This document shows positions 33,210 to 45,375 of a stretch of DNA of 64,000 nucleotides, one piece after another. Made by a program: the position numbers and the translations under genes. The first letter of the stretch is position 1. The number at the start of each line of letters is the position of its first letter. Origin of the DNA: Zea mays (lineage: Eukaryota > Streptophyta > Magnoliopsida > Poales > Poaceae); the NCBI RefSeq assembly GCF_902167145.1, contig NC_050104.1:96793849-96857848 (forward strand). The letters are read 5' to 3'. Below the pieces are notes generated by a model. It worked only from the letters and a program-made list of their open reading frames with translations, made no database searches and was not told the DNA's origin.

Positions 33210-36200
33210 TGTGGCAGAACCGCTCGAATTATTCCAGCTTAAGTGCCTAAGTCACGCCTCAGGGGCAGCAACACACTTAAATCGGAATAACCTATTAGTC
33301 CATCAGATCTAGTCTGATAAAGACACTTAACCAGGATCAAATACCACATACTCACTCGAAGGTGAGTCACAGAAGAAATACAATAAAATAGGGAAAACCT
33401 CAAATTAAAGTACTGGAGTTATTGCATAAATCGGAGTTTTTCAAGTAGCTAATATAAGTTCACAAAATAAAATGCAGCGGATAATCGATATCATCGATAG
33501 CAAGGAATTGGGCAAGGCCTAGCCCACTACTCCTCCTGCTCCTCTCCTGCCGGAGCAGCATCCCACTCAACCGTCCAACCCGGTGGCAGGGTGGTAGGCC
33601 AAGTCACACCATCAACCATATCCTGAAGCGTACCTGCAAAAATTATGCCACAATCAAGGCTGAGTATACTAATACTCAGCTAGACTTACCTGGTGTGAGG
33701 AGTCTACTCCTCTACCTTTAGACCATGCAGCTGTTTGGCTGAGGGGTTTGGTTTGCCAAAAGCACTAGCTGAGTCTAAAATCAATTTTTAGCTTTCCAAT
33801 TTCTAGCATCATTATCTTAGCTAAGTTAGCTCCTTCTAAGCATACATGGTAGCAAGCATTTAGCACAATCAACAAGTTATCTCAAGTAAACCTCATTTCA
33901 CTTCTTACTCAATGTAGTATAAGGGGTCAAGCAGTCTCATTAGCTGCGAGAAGCAGACGATTCTAATCAAGTTTTATCCTTGCAAGGTAAACCTAAACAC
34001 ACGACATGTCAGGGCACTCCGTCCCCACACATGTCAACCGTCCCCATCGATTCCCCGTTCGCGGTCAGGCCTCACCGCCTTGGCATACAATGCTCCACTG
34101 ACCCCGGTTGCCACCGTGCAGTGGCCGCGCTTGTACCCACCATAGCTAGCATGGGAGACCCAGTCTCAGGTCGCGTGAGGGGTAAAGTCCGCGCCCGGCT
34201 TCATTCAGGTACTAGGTTTACCGGTTACCATATTTCCCGACATGTGCTTAGTACATTCAAACGCTTGACTCAGGTATCCACACATTAATCCTTAATTCCC
34301 TTTCCTGTCTCATGGGCAAGGCATCCTCCCTGGATCCAAGTCCATAGACCATCATAGATCCCATTATCAAGATGAATACAATCAATTCCTGACCTCGCGC
34401 GAGTGCTAGAAAAATCACTCGACTTCTACCGAGATCCTGATTAGCATAGCAGCTACTCTACCTAGCATACTAGTATCCATCTCAAAAAGGAATCCTAAGT
34501 TCATGCAACTAAAGGTTTCAAGCAACTCCTACACTTAAGTGCACATTCAAACCTACAAACATTAAGTATAGTAAAGTAGCATGTATAAATGGTTATGCAT
34601 AGAACCGGGGCTTGCCTTCAATAGCTGGGGCTGCAGAGAGATCCTCGATGGCAGTCCCGGGAGTTTGCTCCTGGTCTTCCTCGTGGACAGCTCCTTGCTC
34701 AGGGATGAGCACGTACTCTCCGTCAGCGAAATTGCAATCTAATGAATGCAATGAGTAAGATATATGCATGGCATGATATGCAATTATAATTAAGATTTGA
34801 TGGGGGAAAATTATCAATTTAATAAGGTAGGGCTTATTCTCTCTACTGAAGATTTTTGAGGTACACTTAGCAAATTAGGGTCAAACTTGGTTAAGCTAAA
34901 TGGTAAGTTTATTTTGGTGTTCTACTAATTTCCCTTTAATGTCTTAGTGAGAGTTTATTAAGATTTCTAGCTGAACTTATTGGAGTGAGATTTATTTTCC
35001 CTCTCTTTCTTTCTAATTCTTTTATGCTTTTAAGGTGGGTTTGAACTACAAGACAACTTAATAAATTTCCAAAAATTCTGCAAACATTACAGTGGCTTCT
35101 CACTGGTGTATAATTCTCTGTCGCAAAATTTGGGGTTTAAAAAGTGAATAGTTCTCTCTGTATAAAATTATCAATTATTAGGGCAGAGGGGGTGTCTTGA
35201 ACTACAACTCCTTTTTAACAGTGGGTTATTCTCTAAGACATATTTTTGCTGGCATTTAGATGTTATAACATGACTTTGTACAAATTTCTAGCCACTAATA
35301 CTTATTAGTTATTTTGCTATGATTTTCTAAAGTTTCTAGCCAAAGGGGTGCTTTCTGCTACCACTATACTTGAAAAATATCAAACAACAAATTTCTAATT
35401 TTTCCTATCTTCTTTGTGCAAGAGCAATAATTTTGAAGTTTGGTAACCTTTTGCTTAAGGGAAAGGTGGTAGAAATTTCTTGAACTAAATGGTCTTTTTC
35501 ATGAAGTATTGGCAATGGGTATTATTTTTAGCTTTTAATTGGGTTTTGCATTTTTCTCTGGTGGTCTACTTTATTACTAATCTGGTAAAAATTTATTTGC
35601 TCATTGTTGCACAATTTTTGGCTTTCTTATGATTTAATTGAAACATGGCTTAAAATCAAGTTCTATTTGTTTACCCTACTTAAAATGATGGACTGGGGTG
35701 TTTATCATTTTTGCAGTGGTATTTTAGTGGTCACAAGTCCACTGGATTTTTCTCAACAATTTTGAAATTGTTTTCATAATTCTAATAATTGTTTTTGTAG
35801 TTTGATTAATGCTTAATAAAACATTTCACCTAGAATCTGTTCTTGACTAGGGGTCCCTTTATTTTTCCTAGGTTTTCTATCACCTTAGTAAACTAGGAAA
35901 AATAATTAACTTCACTATTCATTATCTTCTAATACCTTTCTGATTTTCTTAAGTTTTGGCAAAAAATGGCTTTTAATAGATAACCCTACTTAAATCTTCA
36001 ATACTGGGGTGTTCAATATTTTTAAACAGTGTCTAAATGGGGTTTGAACTTCTACAAATTTTCTTAAGTTCAGCACAGAAGCATAACTAATTTTTTTCCT
36101 TTTTAAAAGGTTTGGTCAGTTTCTTTAACTAATTTCAAACTCTAAAAATTAACACAGAAAGCATAGGGTTCAATATTTTTATGTGATAGTTCATAATATT

Positions 36201-37873
36201 TTGAATCCAGCAAAATTGGTTTGGCTAAATTTGGTTGAATATAACTCAAGATATAAATTTTCTAAGTTCTCTGCTGAATTTAAAAAGATTAATTAGAAAT
36301 GGTTAAAGGAAACACAGTTTTGCGCTGGGGTCCCTGGTGAAAGGTTCTGAATGAATTACAGACAGGTCCTCGGTGCACTATTCACTAGAGTCTACGGCTC
36401 TGCAGAAACCCCCCTAGGGTTTTACAAAATAGAACCCGCGGTCCTTCCCTAATGGAACAGTGACCGCGGAGGAAGAAAGTGGCGGAGGGGCTTACCGGCG
36501 GCGAGACTGCTCCGGTGAGGTGGTCGAGGATGTAGGGGAGGTCCTGAGGGTCATGGCGATGTGCGGGTCGCCGTTGGGAATGGTCGGAGTCGGCCAGTCC
36601 ACGTGCGCAGGCGGGGGAGCTCAGCGGCGGTGAGGAGTCCGGCCTAACCAGGGCGATACAGTTCAATTAAATGGGTCAGGAAGCTTCACCAGAGATCAAG
36701 GAAGATGTGTGCGTGAGGAATTTGAGAATGGCTCACTGGATTGCTCGGTCCACACGCGGCCGCGGGCGACCGAAGTCCGGCGAAGATGATCTCGGGTCTC
36801 CGTTGAGGTTCTATCGGTTCTGAGAGCTTGGAAAGCTCCACGGGCCAGTGGCGAAGCTAACCGAGGGGCAAACGCAACTTGGATGCGACTGGAGCGGGCT
36901 GGCCGCGGTGGCCGAGGCTTGGGCAGTGGTGGCGGGCGGTGGCGCGGCGTGCTCAAGGCGAAGTCCGGTGAACTTCGTCTTAGGCAAGGCCTGAGAGTGC
37001 GCGGGGAGGTACGGCCGAGGCCTTGGGCTTCTTTATAGGCACGACGAGGGCGAGGGCGCGCGGCAGACTTGACCGGACGCTAGGGCGAGCGCGCGCGCGG
37101 GTTGGGCGAATGTCGGCGTGCCGACCAGGGTCGAACACGTGTGCGCGTTCATTCTGCCCGAGTTCTGGCGCGTGTGGTCATTCATCCGAGCCTGCTCTTG
37201 CCTTGGTCAGTGCACAAAACCTATTCTCCTCCCTATAAGCTACCGATCTTATGTGGGGTCATAGGATTTGGCCTACTGGTTTCAAAGATTTGGGGCTCCG
37301 AAGTCTGGTTTGTCTCCCAGCCCGAGCCCGAGGCAAATCTTTGGTTTTGTCATGTCTAGTGCTCGCGTCCCAATGCCATCTTCAGATATGTGATAGAGGG
37401 GTTAGTTAGACACGTTTTTGTTAATGGGAGCTTTAGGATTAGAGCTAAGGATCATGGTGAACGTGCTCGGTTTTGGTTCAAGGGCTGAAAATTCAGAAAT
37501 TTGAATTTCAGATTTCCCCATTAAACCTCCACTTGAATGGCTTGTTTGGAGTTTTTAACAAACTATTTTGGCCAAACTTTTATAATCTTTATTGTAGCTT
37601 ATTTAGTGTATTTCAATTTTTATAATTGGCCTAAGCCATGATTTCAAGTTTTTCATGGTCTTTCATCCCTTTCCTTCTTTTCTACTTAAATAGCTTAATT
37701 AGGGTTGGTATTAGGGTTTTAACATTTTTTCCTTTTTGAAAACCTCATTTGTTTTAGACATGATTCTTTAGATATAAACTTAGTGGATCTTTTATTCTTA
37801 CATTGATTTGGTGCTTCATGCTCACTTTGGCTTACATGAAATGATGATTCTTGAGTTAATACTGGGAAGAAAC
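33210..37873 (-). repeat. Del-type 3' LTR, main part
   Basis: Inverted counterpart of the plus LTR at 57893-62263. Shared landmarks in LTR orientation are a TATA box in GC-rich sequence (GCCTATAAAG, near 37030-37040), a GC-rich block to about 36495 ending CGCCGCCGGTAAGC, a long AT-rich block, a short ORF (34817-34593) and an end block with CGGTTCTGCCACA. Other ORFs in the GC-rich block (36385-36956) are not supported as genes. Confidence 0.85.
34593..34817 (-). CDS. Short ORF inside the Del LTR, copy 1
   Basis: 74-codon ORF; its last 47 residues (DCNFADGEYVLIPEQG ... EGKPRFYA) match the ORF at 60716-60883 in the plus Del LTR. Many of the differences between the two copies fall at third codon positions and both stop at the same TAA. 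The N-terminal part before SLHSLDC is not shared in full. No domain is recognised; it is acidic and Pro/Glu-rich. It lies downstream of the LTR TATA box, in the transcribed part of the LTR. Confidence 0.45.
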   Translation of the reverse strand: MIIFPHQILIIIAYHAMHISYSLHSLDCNFADGEYVLIPEQGAVHEEDQEQTPGTAIEDLSAAPAIEGKPRFYA

Positions 37874-38504
37874 TGTTGGGGGTATGCTTCGTAGCCGAAG
37901 ATACTAAAGAAAGAGAACATCTTCGGCAGACCCTCTCAGGAGCAAGCGCCGAAGCTATTACCTAGAGAGCTTCGACACAATGATAGATCTCAAGACGAAG
38001 GGCCGAACCGACTTAAAGATGGATTGACTTAAAGACCCATGATGTTTTGTGTCATTATTGTATTCAATTATAAAGGACTTAAATGTAATTTTACGCAGGT
38101 TGCACCCTGTGCCTATAAATAGGTGAACAGTACCCCGACACTGTTCACACAATCCTGTAATCGCTGGCACATTACGCTTGAATTATTACTTTCCGCCAAG
38201 GCGAAGTTATAATTATGCCCAAATACTATGTTTTAATATTTATGTTCATGTAATAAATTATGTGAATAATATTATTTGTTTTTGGTACATTCTCCCCAAT
38301 GTCTTATACTTTATATTTCATTTTTCATTGTTTTACAAGTTTGATCACGAAGGTGAAACCTTCGTGACATTTTGCTCATGGCCTTCGTCCGAAGTTCATT
38401 AAACCCTTGGGGAGATAATGCTTCAGCGGATGAAGGGCATTAATATTTAACATTTTGTGTTGCCTTGTTCTTAATTCATAGCATTTGAGAACAAGTCTCC
38501 AACA
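37874..38504 (+). repeat. 5' LTR of Huck-like copy 2
   Basis: 631 bp with TATA-type CCTATAAATAGG (about 38111-38122). The primer site starts at 38506. It ends with the GTTCTTAATTCATAGCATTTGAG segment shared by the other Huck-like LTRs, while the first 200 bp differ from copy 1, indicating a distinct subfamily. Confidence 0.88.
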
Positions 38505-38520
38505 TTGGCCCCCACCTCCG

Positions 38521-41500
38521 ATGAACTCACTTCCACTTTCTGAGCTGATGACTTCGTTCAAAGCTGGAGTTGCTTCGGCTCCGAAGCTCGTACTCCCGAT
38601 AACAGGCGGTTCATGCTCAGAGCCAGCCAACAAGAAGCAGAAGAAGGAGGCACAGAGAAGGGTACAGCATGTCGGGGTGCAAGGACCCTTCATCAAGTCA
38701 AGATGGTCCCACATCCCGATTACCTTCTCCTAAGAGGACCTTCAGCTCAAGGATTACCCTCACAACGATGCTATGGTTATTTCTTGTGTTATCAAAGGAT
38801 TTCTGGTCCACAATGTTTTGGTTGACACATGCAGTGCAGCGGATATTATATTTGCTAAGGCCTTCAGACAGATGCAAGAGCCCGAAGATAAGATCCATGA
38901 TGCTACACATCCCCTTTGTGGCTTCGGAGGAAGGCAGATTGTAGCACTCGACAAGATCACGATGCCAGTAACTTTCAGATTTATCAACAATACAAGGACT
39001 GAACAAGTTGTGTTTGATATTGTTGACATGGAATACCCTTACAACACAATCATTGGTCGTGGAACACTCAATGCGTTCGAAGCAATTCTTCACCAAGCAT
39101 ATCTTTGCATGAAGATACCTTCGGATCAAGGGCCTATTGCTATTCATGGAAGTTAGGAAGGTGCCAGAAAGGCCGAAGGAAATTGGACAGATTCAAAAGC
39201 AATCCATAACATAGATGGAGCCGAAGCTTGTGAGCAATACAAGTACAGAAGGGAGAAGGCTGCTTCGGCTGATCAGCCGAAGCCCATGCTCTTAGGTGAC
39301 GATATAGCAGAACATAAGGTGCTATTGGGATCTCAATTGTCTGAAGAGCAGGAGAAAACCCTAATAAGGTTCCTGTTCAACAACAAAAATGTCTTCACAT
39401 GGTCAGCTAATGATCTCTGTGGTGTCAACAGGGATGTTATTGAACACTCGCTCAATGTTGATCCATCCTTCAGACCTAGAAAGCAGAGGCTTCGGAAGAT
39501 GTCTGATGACAAAGCCGAAGGTGCTCAGAATGAAGTGAAAAGACTCCTCAGCGCTGGAGTCATCAGAGAAGTAAAATACCCAGAATGGTTAGCTAACACT
39601 GTTATGGTGAAGAAAGCCAATGGTAAATGGAGAATGTGCATTGATTTTACTGATCTCAACAAGGTTTGTCTGAAGGATTAATTTCCATTACCAAGGATAG
39701 ATTCTCTGGTAGACGCAGCAGCTTCGTCAGAGCTCATGAGTTTACTAGATTGTTATTCAGGCTACCATCAAATCTGGATGAAGAAGGAAGATGAGCCAAA
39801 AACCAGCTTCATCACCCCCAGTGGTACATATTGTTACCTTCGAATGCCTGAGGGGCTCAAGAATGCTGGAGGAAGCTTCAGCAGAATGACAGCAAAGGTC
39901 CTTCATTCTCAGATAGGCAGAAATATGCTAACATATGTTGATGATATCATAGTAAAAAGCACGAAGCAAGAAAATCACATTGCTGATCTGCAGGAGACAT
40001 TCACTAATTTTAGGCAAGCTGGTCTAAAGCTGAATCCGGAAAAATGTGTCTTCGGGGTAAAGAAGGTGAAATTCCTTGGTTGTTTGGTTTCAACAAAAGG
40101 GATCGAAGCTAATCCAAATAAAATTGAAGCTATCCTTCGGATGGAGCCGCCAAGCACAAAGAAAGGGGCTCAACGGCTAACAGGAAGAGTGGCATCTTTG
40201 AATCGATTTATATCCAGATCAGCAGAGAGAAATTTACCATTCTTTGAAGTGTTGAAGTCAGCCGAAGTTTTTCAATGGGGATCAGCTCAGCAAAAAGCCT
40301 TCGAAGAACTGAAACAATATTTGATAGATTTAACAACTATAACTCCACCAGCGCCAGGGGCTCCTCTGCTGCTGTATGTGGCAGCTTCGCACTCTGCAGT
40401 AAGTGCGACGCTTGTTCAGGATAAGCTTGAAGGGCAATTGAAAAAGCAGGCTCCAGTATACTTTGTTTCTGAAGTTCTCAGTTTATCAAAGAAAAACTAT
40501 ACAAAATTGGAGAAGGTGTTGTATGCTGTTTTAATGGCCTCCAGGAAGCTTCGACATTATTTTCAAGCATACCATATAATTGTTCCTTCATCACAGCCTT
40601 TGAAGGATATTATGAGAAACAAAGAAGCTACTGGAAGGATTGGAAAGTGCGCTGCGGAACTCAATGAGTTCAGCATTGATTATGTGCATAGATCTTCGAT
40701 TCAGTCCCAGGCGCTAGCAGATTTCATCGCTGACTGGACGCCAGGGGCTCAGGAGGAAGAAGCAAGTAAAGATGCCGAAGCTTGGACAATATTCTGCGAT
40801 GGTTCCTGGGGAACCTTCGGGGCAGGTGCAGCTGCCGTTTTAATTGCACCTTCCAAAGTCAGAACATGCTACACAGTGAAACTTGATTTCAGTTGTACAA
40901 ATAATATTGTTGAATACGAAGCTTTGGTTTTGGGTCTTCGAAAGTTGAAGGCAATGGGGATAAGAAGGGCGGTTCTCAAAACTGATTTCCATGTTATTTC
41001 TGGCCATGTTGACAAAAGTTGCAAAGCAAGAGATCCGAAGCTTGAGAAATATTTGGATACAGTTCGAAGACTTGAAGCTTCCTTCGAAGCGTTTTCTGTC
41101 AAGAATATTCCACGAGGAGAAAATGAACATGCTGATCTACTAGCCAAGTCAGCGGCACAGGGGCTGCCATTACCCTCGTAAGTATTCTTTGAAACAATAA
41201 AAGCACCTTCAGTTGACCTTCTTGAAAGAGCAGTGCTTAATATATCTCCTGTTTATAGCGAAGATTGGAGAACTGAGATCATGTCTTTTCTTTAGGGCAA
41301 TTTCCTTTCAGATGACGAAGCTTATCATAAGAGAATAGCGGCAAGAGCCCATCCATATGTAATAATAGAAGGGGAGTTATACAAGCATGGAGTCTGTTCT
41401 CCATTACTCAAATGTTTATCCAGAGCTGAAGGTATAGAGCTGATGAAAGAAATACATGAAGGCCTGTGTGGATCTCACATCGGATCTAGGCCTTTGTTGG

Positions 41501-42391
41501 GTAAAGTTTTTCGTCAAGGATTCTATTGGCCGAAGGCAGCTTCGGATGCAGCAGAATTAGTCCAAAAATGCGAAGGTTGTCAAAAATGTGCAAGAGATCA
41601 AAAACAACCTTCGTCTCTAACTCAATTAATACAGCCCACTTGGCCATTGCAAAGGTGGGGCCTTGATTTGCTAGGCCCACTTCCACCAGCACAAGGGAAT
41701 TTAAGATATGTTGTAGTGGCAGTAGAATATTTTTCTAAATGGATTGAGGCGAAGCCTTTAGCCACAATAACTTCGGTCACTGTTCAAAAGTTTTTCTGGC
41801 AAAATATTGTGTGTCGCTTCGGAGTGTCGAAGGCCATTACTGTGGACAATGGAACGCAGTTTGATGTTGAAGCTTTCAGAGAGTTTTGTGAACAAATTGG
41901 CACGAAGATCCATTTTGCATCAGTTCGGCATCCGGAGTCAAATGGACTTGTCCAAAGAGCTAATGGCATTATAATGACAGGAATAATGAAGTTAATCTTC
42001 AACCAGCCCAGGGGGAAGTGGCCGGACGAATTAATCAAAGTAGTGTGGAGCCACAACACAATAATGTCAAGGTCAACAGGTTTTACACCATTCAAATTGC
42101 TGTTTGGTGACGAAGCAATAACCTCAGAAGAAGCTAAAGCGGGATCAATAAGAATAGTGGTTTCGGCAGAGGACGAAGCTGATTATTCTGTGGCAAAGGA
42201 TGCATAGAAGGGATCAGGCTTCAGGCTGTGGAGAATATCAATAAATATCAAGCCGAAACAATAAAATGGCGTGACAGAAAGGTTCGGTTAAAAAATATTA
42301 AGCCAGGACACTTGGTACTTCGGAGAGGTGCCAACCTAGATACAGTAGGCAAGCTACAGTTGAAGTGGGAAGGACCTTTCCTAGTAGTATC
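38521..42391 (+). pseudogene. pol: Pol of Huck-like copy 2 (first part): protease, RT, two RNase H, integrase
   Basis: After a short gag-protease linker come protease at about 38780-39110 (VDTCSAADII, where DTGS is usual; YPYNTIIGRG), RT at about 39490-40180 (YVDDIIVKS near 39935), the Gypsy RNase H at about 40290-40720 (ASHSAVSATLV) and a second RNase H at about 40785-41160 (FCDGSWGTFGAG, VEYEAL, LKTDFHV) typical of the Tat lineage. Integrase is at 41440-42391 (zinc finger with CEGCQKC; WGLDLLGP; VDNGTQF; NGLVQRANG with Gln where catalytic Glu is expected). Stops at 39155, 39679, 41179 and 41294 and a frameshift near 42205 inactivate it. The ORF resumes at 52256 after element F. Confidence 0.9.
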
Positions 42392-43598
42392 TGAAAGGGA
42401 AATGTGCCCTTGGGCCATTTCTAAGTATTTTGGTGATTAAGTGACCAACACAAATGGTTATGTGTTAAATTATGCCAAATGGTGGACACAGTGCAAATCA
42501 ATACAAAGGTATGATTCTAGACTTAGTACATTGTTTTTTGTGTACTAACATATTTGTCTAAGTGCTAGAATCAGAGAAAAGACAAATGGAAATACTCTGC
42601 TCAGTCTGGGTGCACCGGACAGTGTCCGGTGGTGCAGGCTGGCTCTGGTGAAAAGGCCGCTCTCGGGAATTGAACGACGGCATACGGCTATAAATCACCG
42701 GACTGTCCGGTGGTGCACCGGACTGTCCGGTGAGCCAACGGTCGGCTGAGCCAACGGTCGGCCGCGCAATCCGCGCGTGACGCGTGGCCGGGCCAACGGT
42801 CTGATGGGGGCACCGGACTGTCCGGTGTGCACCGGACAATGTCCGGTGCGCCAACGGCTCCAAATCTTCAACGGTCGGCTGCGCCAGAATAGGAAAGAGA
42901 TCTGCACCGGATAGTGTCCGGTGGTGCACCAGACTGTCCAGTGCACCAGTCGACAGAAGGCAAGAATTGCCTTCCTGGATTGCTCTCAACGGCTCCTAGC
43001 TGCCTTGGGGCTATAAAAGGGACCCCTAGGCGCATGAAGGAGTACACCAAGCACACTCTAAGCATTCTTGATCATTCACACTCCATCTTTGCGCACTCAA
43101 TTGGCATTCTTAGTGATTTGAGCTCCGTGTTAGTGGTGAACCTTGTGTTATTCATTTGAGCTCAAGTCTTGGCTGTGTGTGTGCGTATTGCTGTGGATTC
43201 GTGTGTGTTGCTATTCCCACTCTTACATCTGTGCTTCTTTGCGATCATCTCATTGTAAGGGCGAGAGGCTCCAAGTTGTGGAGATTCCTCGCAAACGAGA
43301 AAGAGTAAAGGAAAAAGAACACCGTGGTATTAAAGTTGATCATTGGATCACTTGAAAGGAGTTGAGTGCAACTCTCGTCCATTGGGATGCCACAACGTGG
43401 ACTAGGCAAGTGTTGTACTTGGCCGAACCACGGGATAAATCTTTGTGTCTCTTGTGCTTGTTCTCACTGTGTCAATTGTGATTCACAAGAGCTCTCCTTA
43501 GCCACTTGATTTCATTGTGCTAACACTTAATCAAGTTTGTGGCTTTAAGTTTCAATTTTTTACAGGATCACCTATTCACCCCCCTCTAGGTGCTCTCA
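42392..43598 (+). repeat. 5' LTR of element F
   Basis: 1207 bp. CACCGGAC/GTCCGGTG inverted repeats lie at about 42613-42950, followed by a TATA box (CTATAAAAGG, about 43011). The end is TCTAGGTGCTCTCA. It is of the same family as the LTRs of A, B and C. Confidence 0.93.
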
Positions 43599-43600
43599 AT

Positions 43601-43612
43601 TGGTATCAGAGC
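43601..43612 (+). other. Primer binding site of element F (initiator tRNA-Met)
   Basis: TGGTATCAGAGC two bases after the LTR end at 43598. Confidence 0.92.
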
Positions 43613-43648
43613 CGTTCTCTTCAAGAAAGGGACTAATCGCCCGAAGAT

Positions 43649-45130
43649 ATGGATCCTAAGGGAAAGGGGATGGTGGTCAACGACAATGAGAAGGAGTCCA
43701 TCTTCAACGAGCCAAGGGAGACACTACCTAGCAAGGTGGCGCAAGTTGAGGCGGCCGGGCTAAATGAAGATGAAATGACCCTCATCATCAAGCGCTTCAA
43801 GACGACGCTCAAAGGTCGCAAGGAGCACCCCAACAAGAGCAAGACGAAGGGGAAGCGCTCCTGTTTCAAGTGTGGTAAGATTGGTCACTTTATTGCTAAC
43901 TGTCCCGATAATGATAGTGACCAGGAACAAGGAAAGAGCGGAAAGTGGGAAAAGAAGAAGACCTACAAAAAGGCGAAGGGCGAGGCACACCTTGGAAAGG
44001 AGTGGGATTCGGATTGTTCCTCGTCCGACTCCGACAATGAAGGGCTCGCCGCCTCAGCCTTCAACAAGTCGTCTCTCTTCTCCAACGAGCATCACACATG
44101 CCTCATGGCAAAGGAGAAGAAGGTAAATACTAGAAGTACTATTACATATGCTTCTTCAAGTGATGATGAGTCTAGTGATGATGAAGTAGACTATGCTAGT
44201 TTATTCAAAGGTTTAGATAGAACTAAAATTGATAAGATCAATGAATTAATTGATGCCTTGAATGAGAAAAATAGATTGTTAGAAAAACAAGAGGATCTTT
44301 TATATGAAGAGCATGATAAATTTGTTAGTGCACAAAATTCTCTTGTTCTAGAAGTTAAAAGAAATGAAATACTTTCATGTGAACTATCTACATGCCATGA
44401 ATCTATTTCTAACTTAAAAAGTATTAATGATGACTTGAATGCTAAGTTAGAAGTAGCTAATAAATCTAGCTCATGTATTGATCATGTAGTAATTTGTAAT
44501 AGGTGTAAGGATTTTAATGTTGATGCTTGTAGTGAACACTTAATTTCCATTTCCAAATTAAATGATGAAGTGGCTAGTCTTAATGCCCAACTTAAGACTA
44601 GCAAGAATGAATTTGATAAACTAAAATTTGCAAGGGATGCCTAAACTATTGGTAGACACCCCTTTATTAAGGATGGGCTTGGTTTTCGAAGGGAAGCCAA
44701 GAACTTAACAAGTCATAAGGCTCCCATCCCCGCCAAGGAGAAAGGGAAGGCCCCTATGGCAAATAATAGTCAAAAGAACCATGCTTTTATGAATCATGAT
44801 AGGAAATTTTCTAGAAATGTTCATCATGATAGGAGTTGTAATGCTTATGATTCAAATGCAATGTTTGCTTCAAGTTCTTCCTATGTGCATGGTAGAGATA
44901 TGCCTAGGAGAAATGTTGCTCATGTTCCTAGGAAAATAGTTAATAAACCTTCTACAATTTATCATGCTTGCAATGCTTCCTTTGCAATTTGTAGAAAGGA
45001 TAAGAAGGTGATTGCTAGGAAATTAGGGGCAAAATGCAAGGGAGATAAAACTTGCATTTGGGTCCCTAAGACCATTGTTACTAACCTCGTAGGACCCAAC
45101 ACAAGTTGGGTACCTAAGACCCAAGCCTAA
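43649..45130 (+). pseudogene. gag: Gag of element F with core deletion and nonsense mutation
   Basis: Starts MDPKGKGMVV at 43649. After NEPRE the sequence jumps to LPSKVAQ. Compared with the 801-codon gag of B, about 293 codons covering the gag core are missing without loss of frame. The zinc knuckle (CFKCGKIGHFIANC) and the coiled-coil part remain. A TAA at 44642 replaces the Tyr codon seen in B (DAYTIG), and the frame then continues to PKTQA at 45130. The product could bind nucleic acid but not build a capsid. Confidence 0.9.
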
Positions 45131-45375
45131 ATTTGCCTTGCAGGTTTATGCATCCGGGGGCTCAAGTTGGATTATCGACAGCGGATGCACAAACCACATG
45201 ACGGGGGAGAAGAAGATGTTCACCTCCTACATCAAGAACAAGGATTCCCAAGATTCAATCATATTCGGTGATGGGAACCAAGGCAAGGTTAAAGGACTAG
45301 GAAAAATTGTTATTTCATCCGAGCACTCCATTTCTAATGTGTTTTTAGTTGAGTCGCTCGGGTACAACCTGTTGT

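Noticed and set aside
36385..37359. Possible host gene between AT-rich blocks
   Set aside because: The whole interval aligns in order with the plus Del LTR at about 58.6-59.3 kb, so it is LTR sequence.
43601..43612. tRNA-Met gene fragments at primer sites
   Set aside because: Only 12 bases complementary to tRNA ends are present; these are retrotransposon primer binding sites, not tRNA genes.
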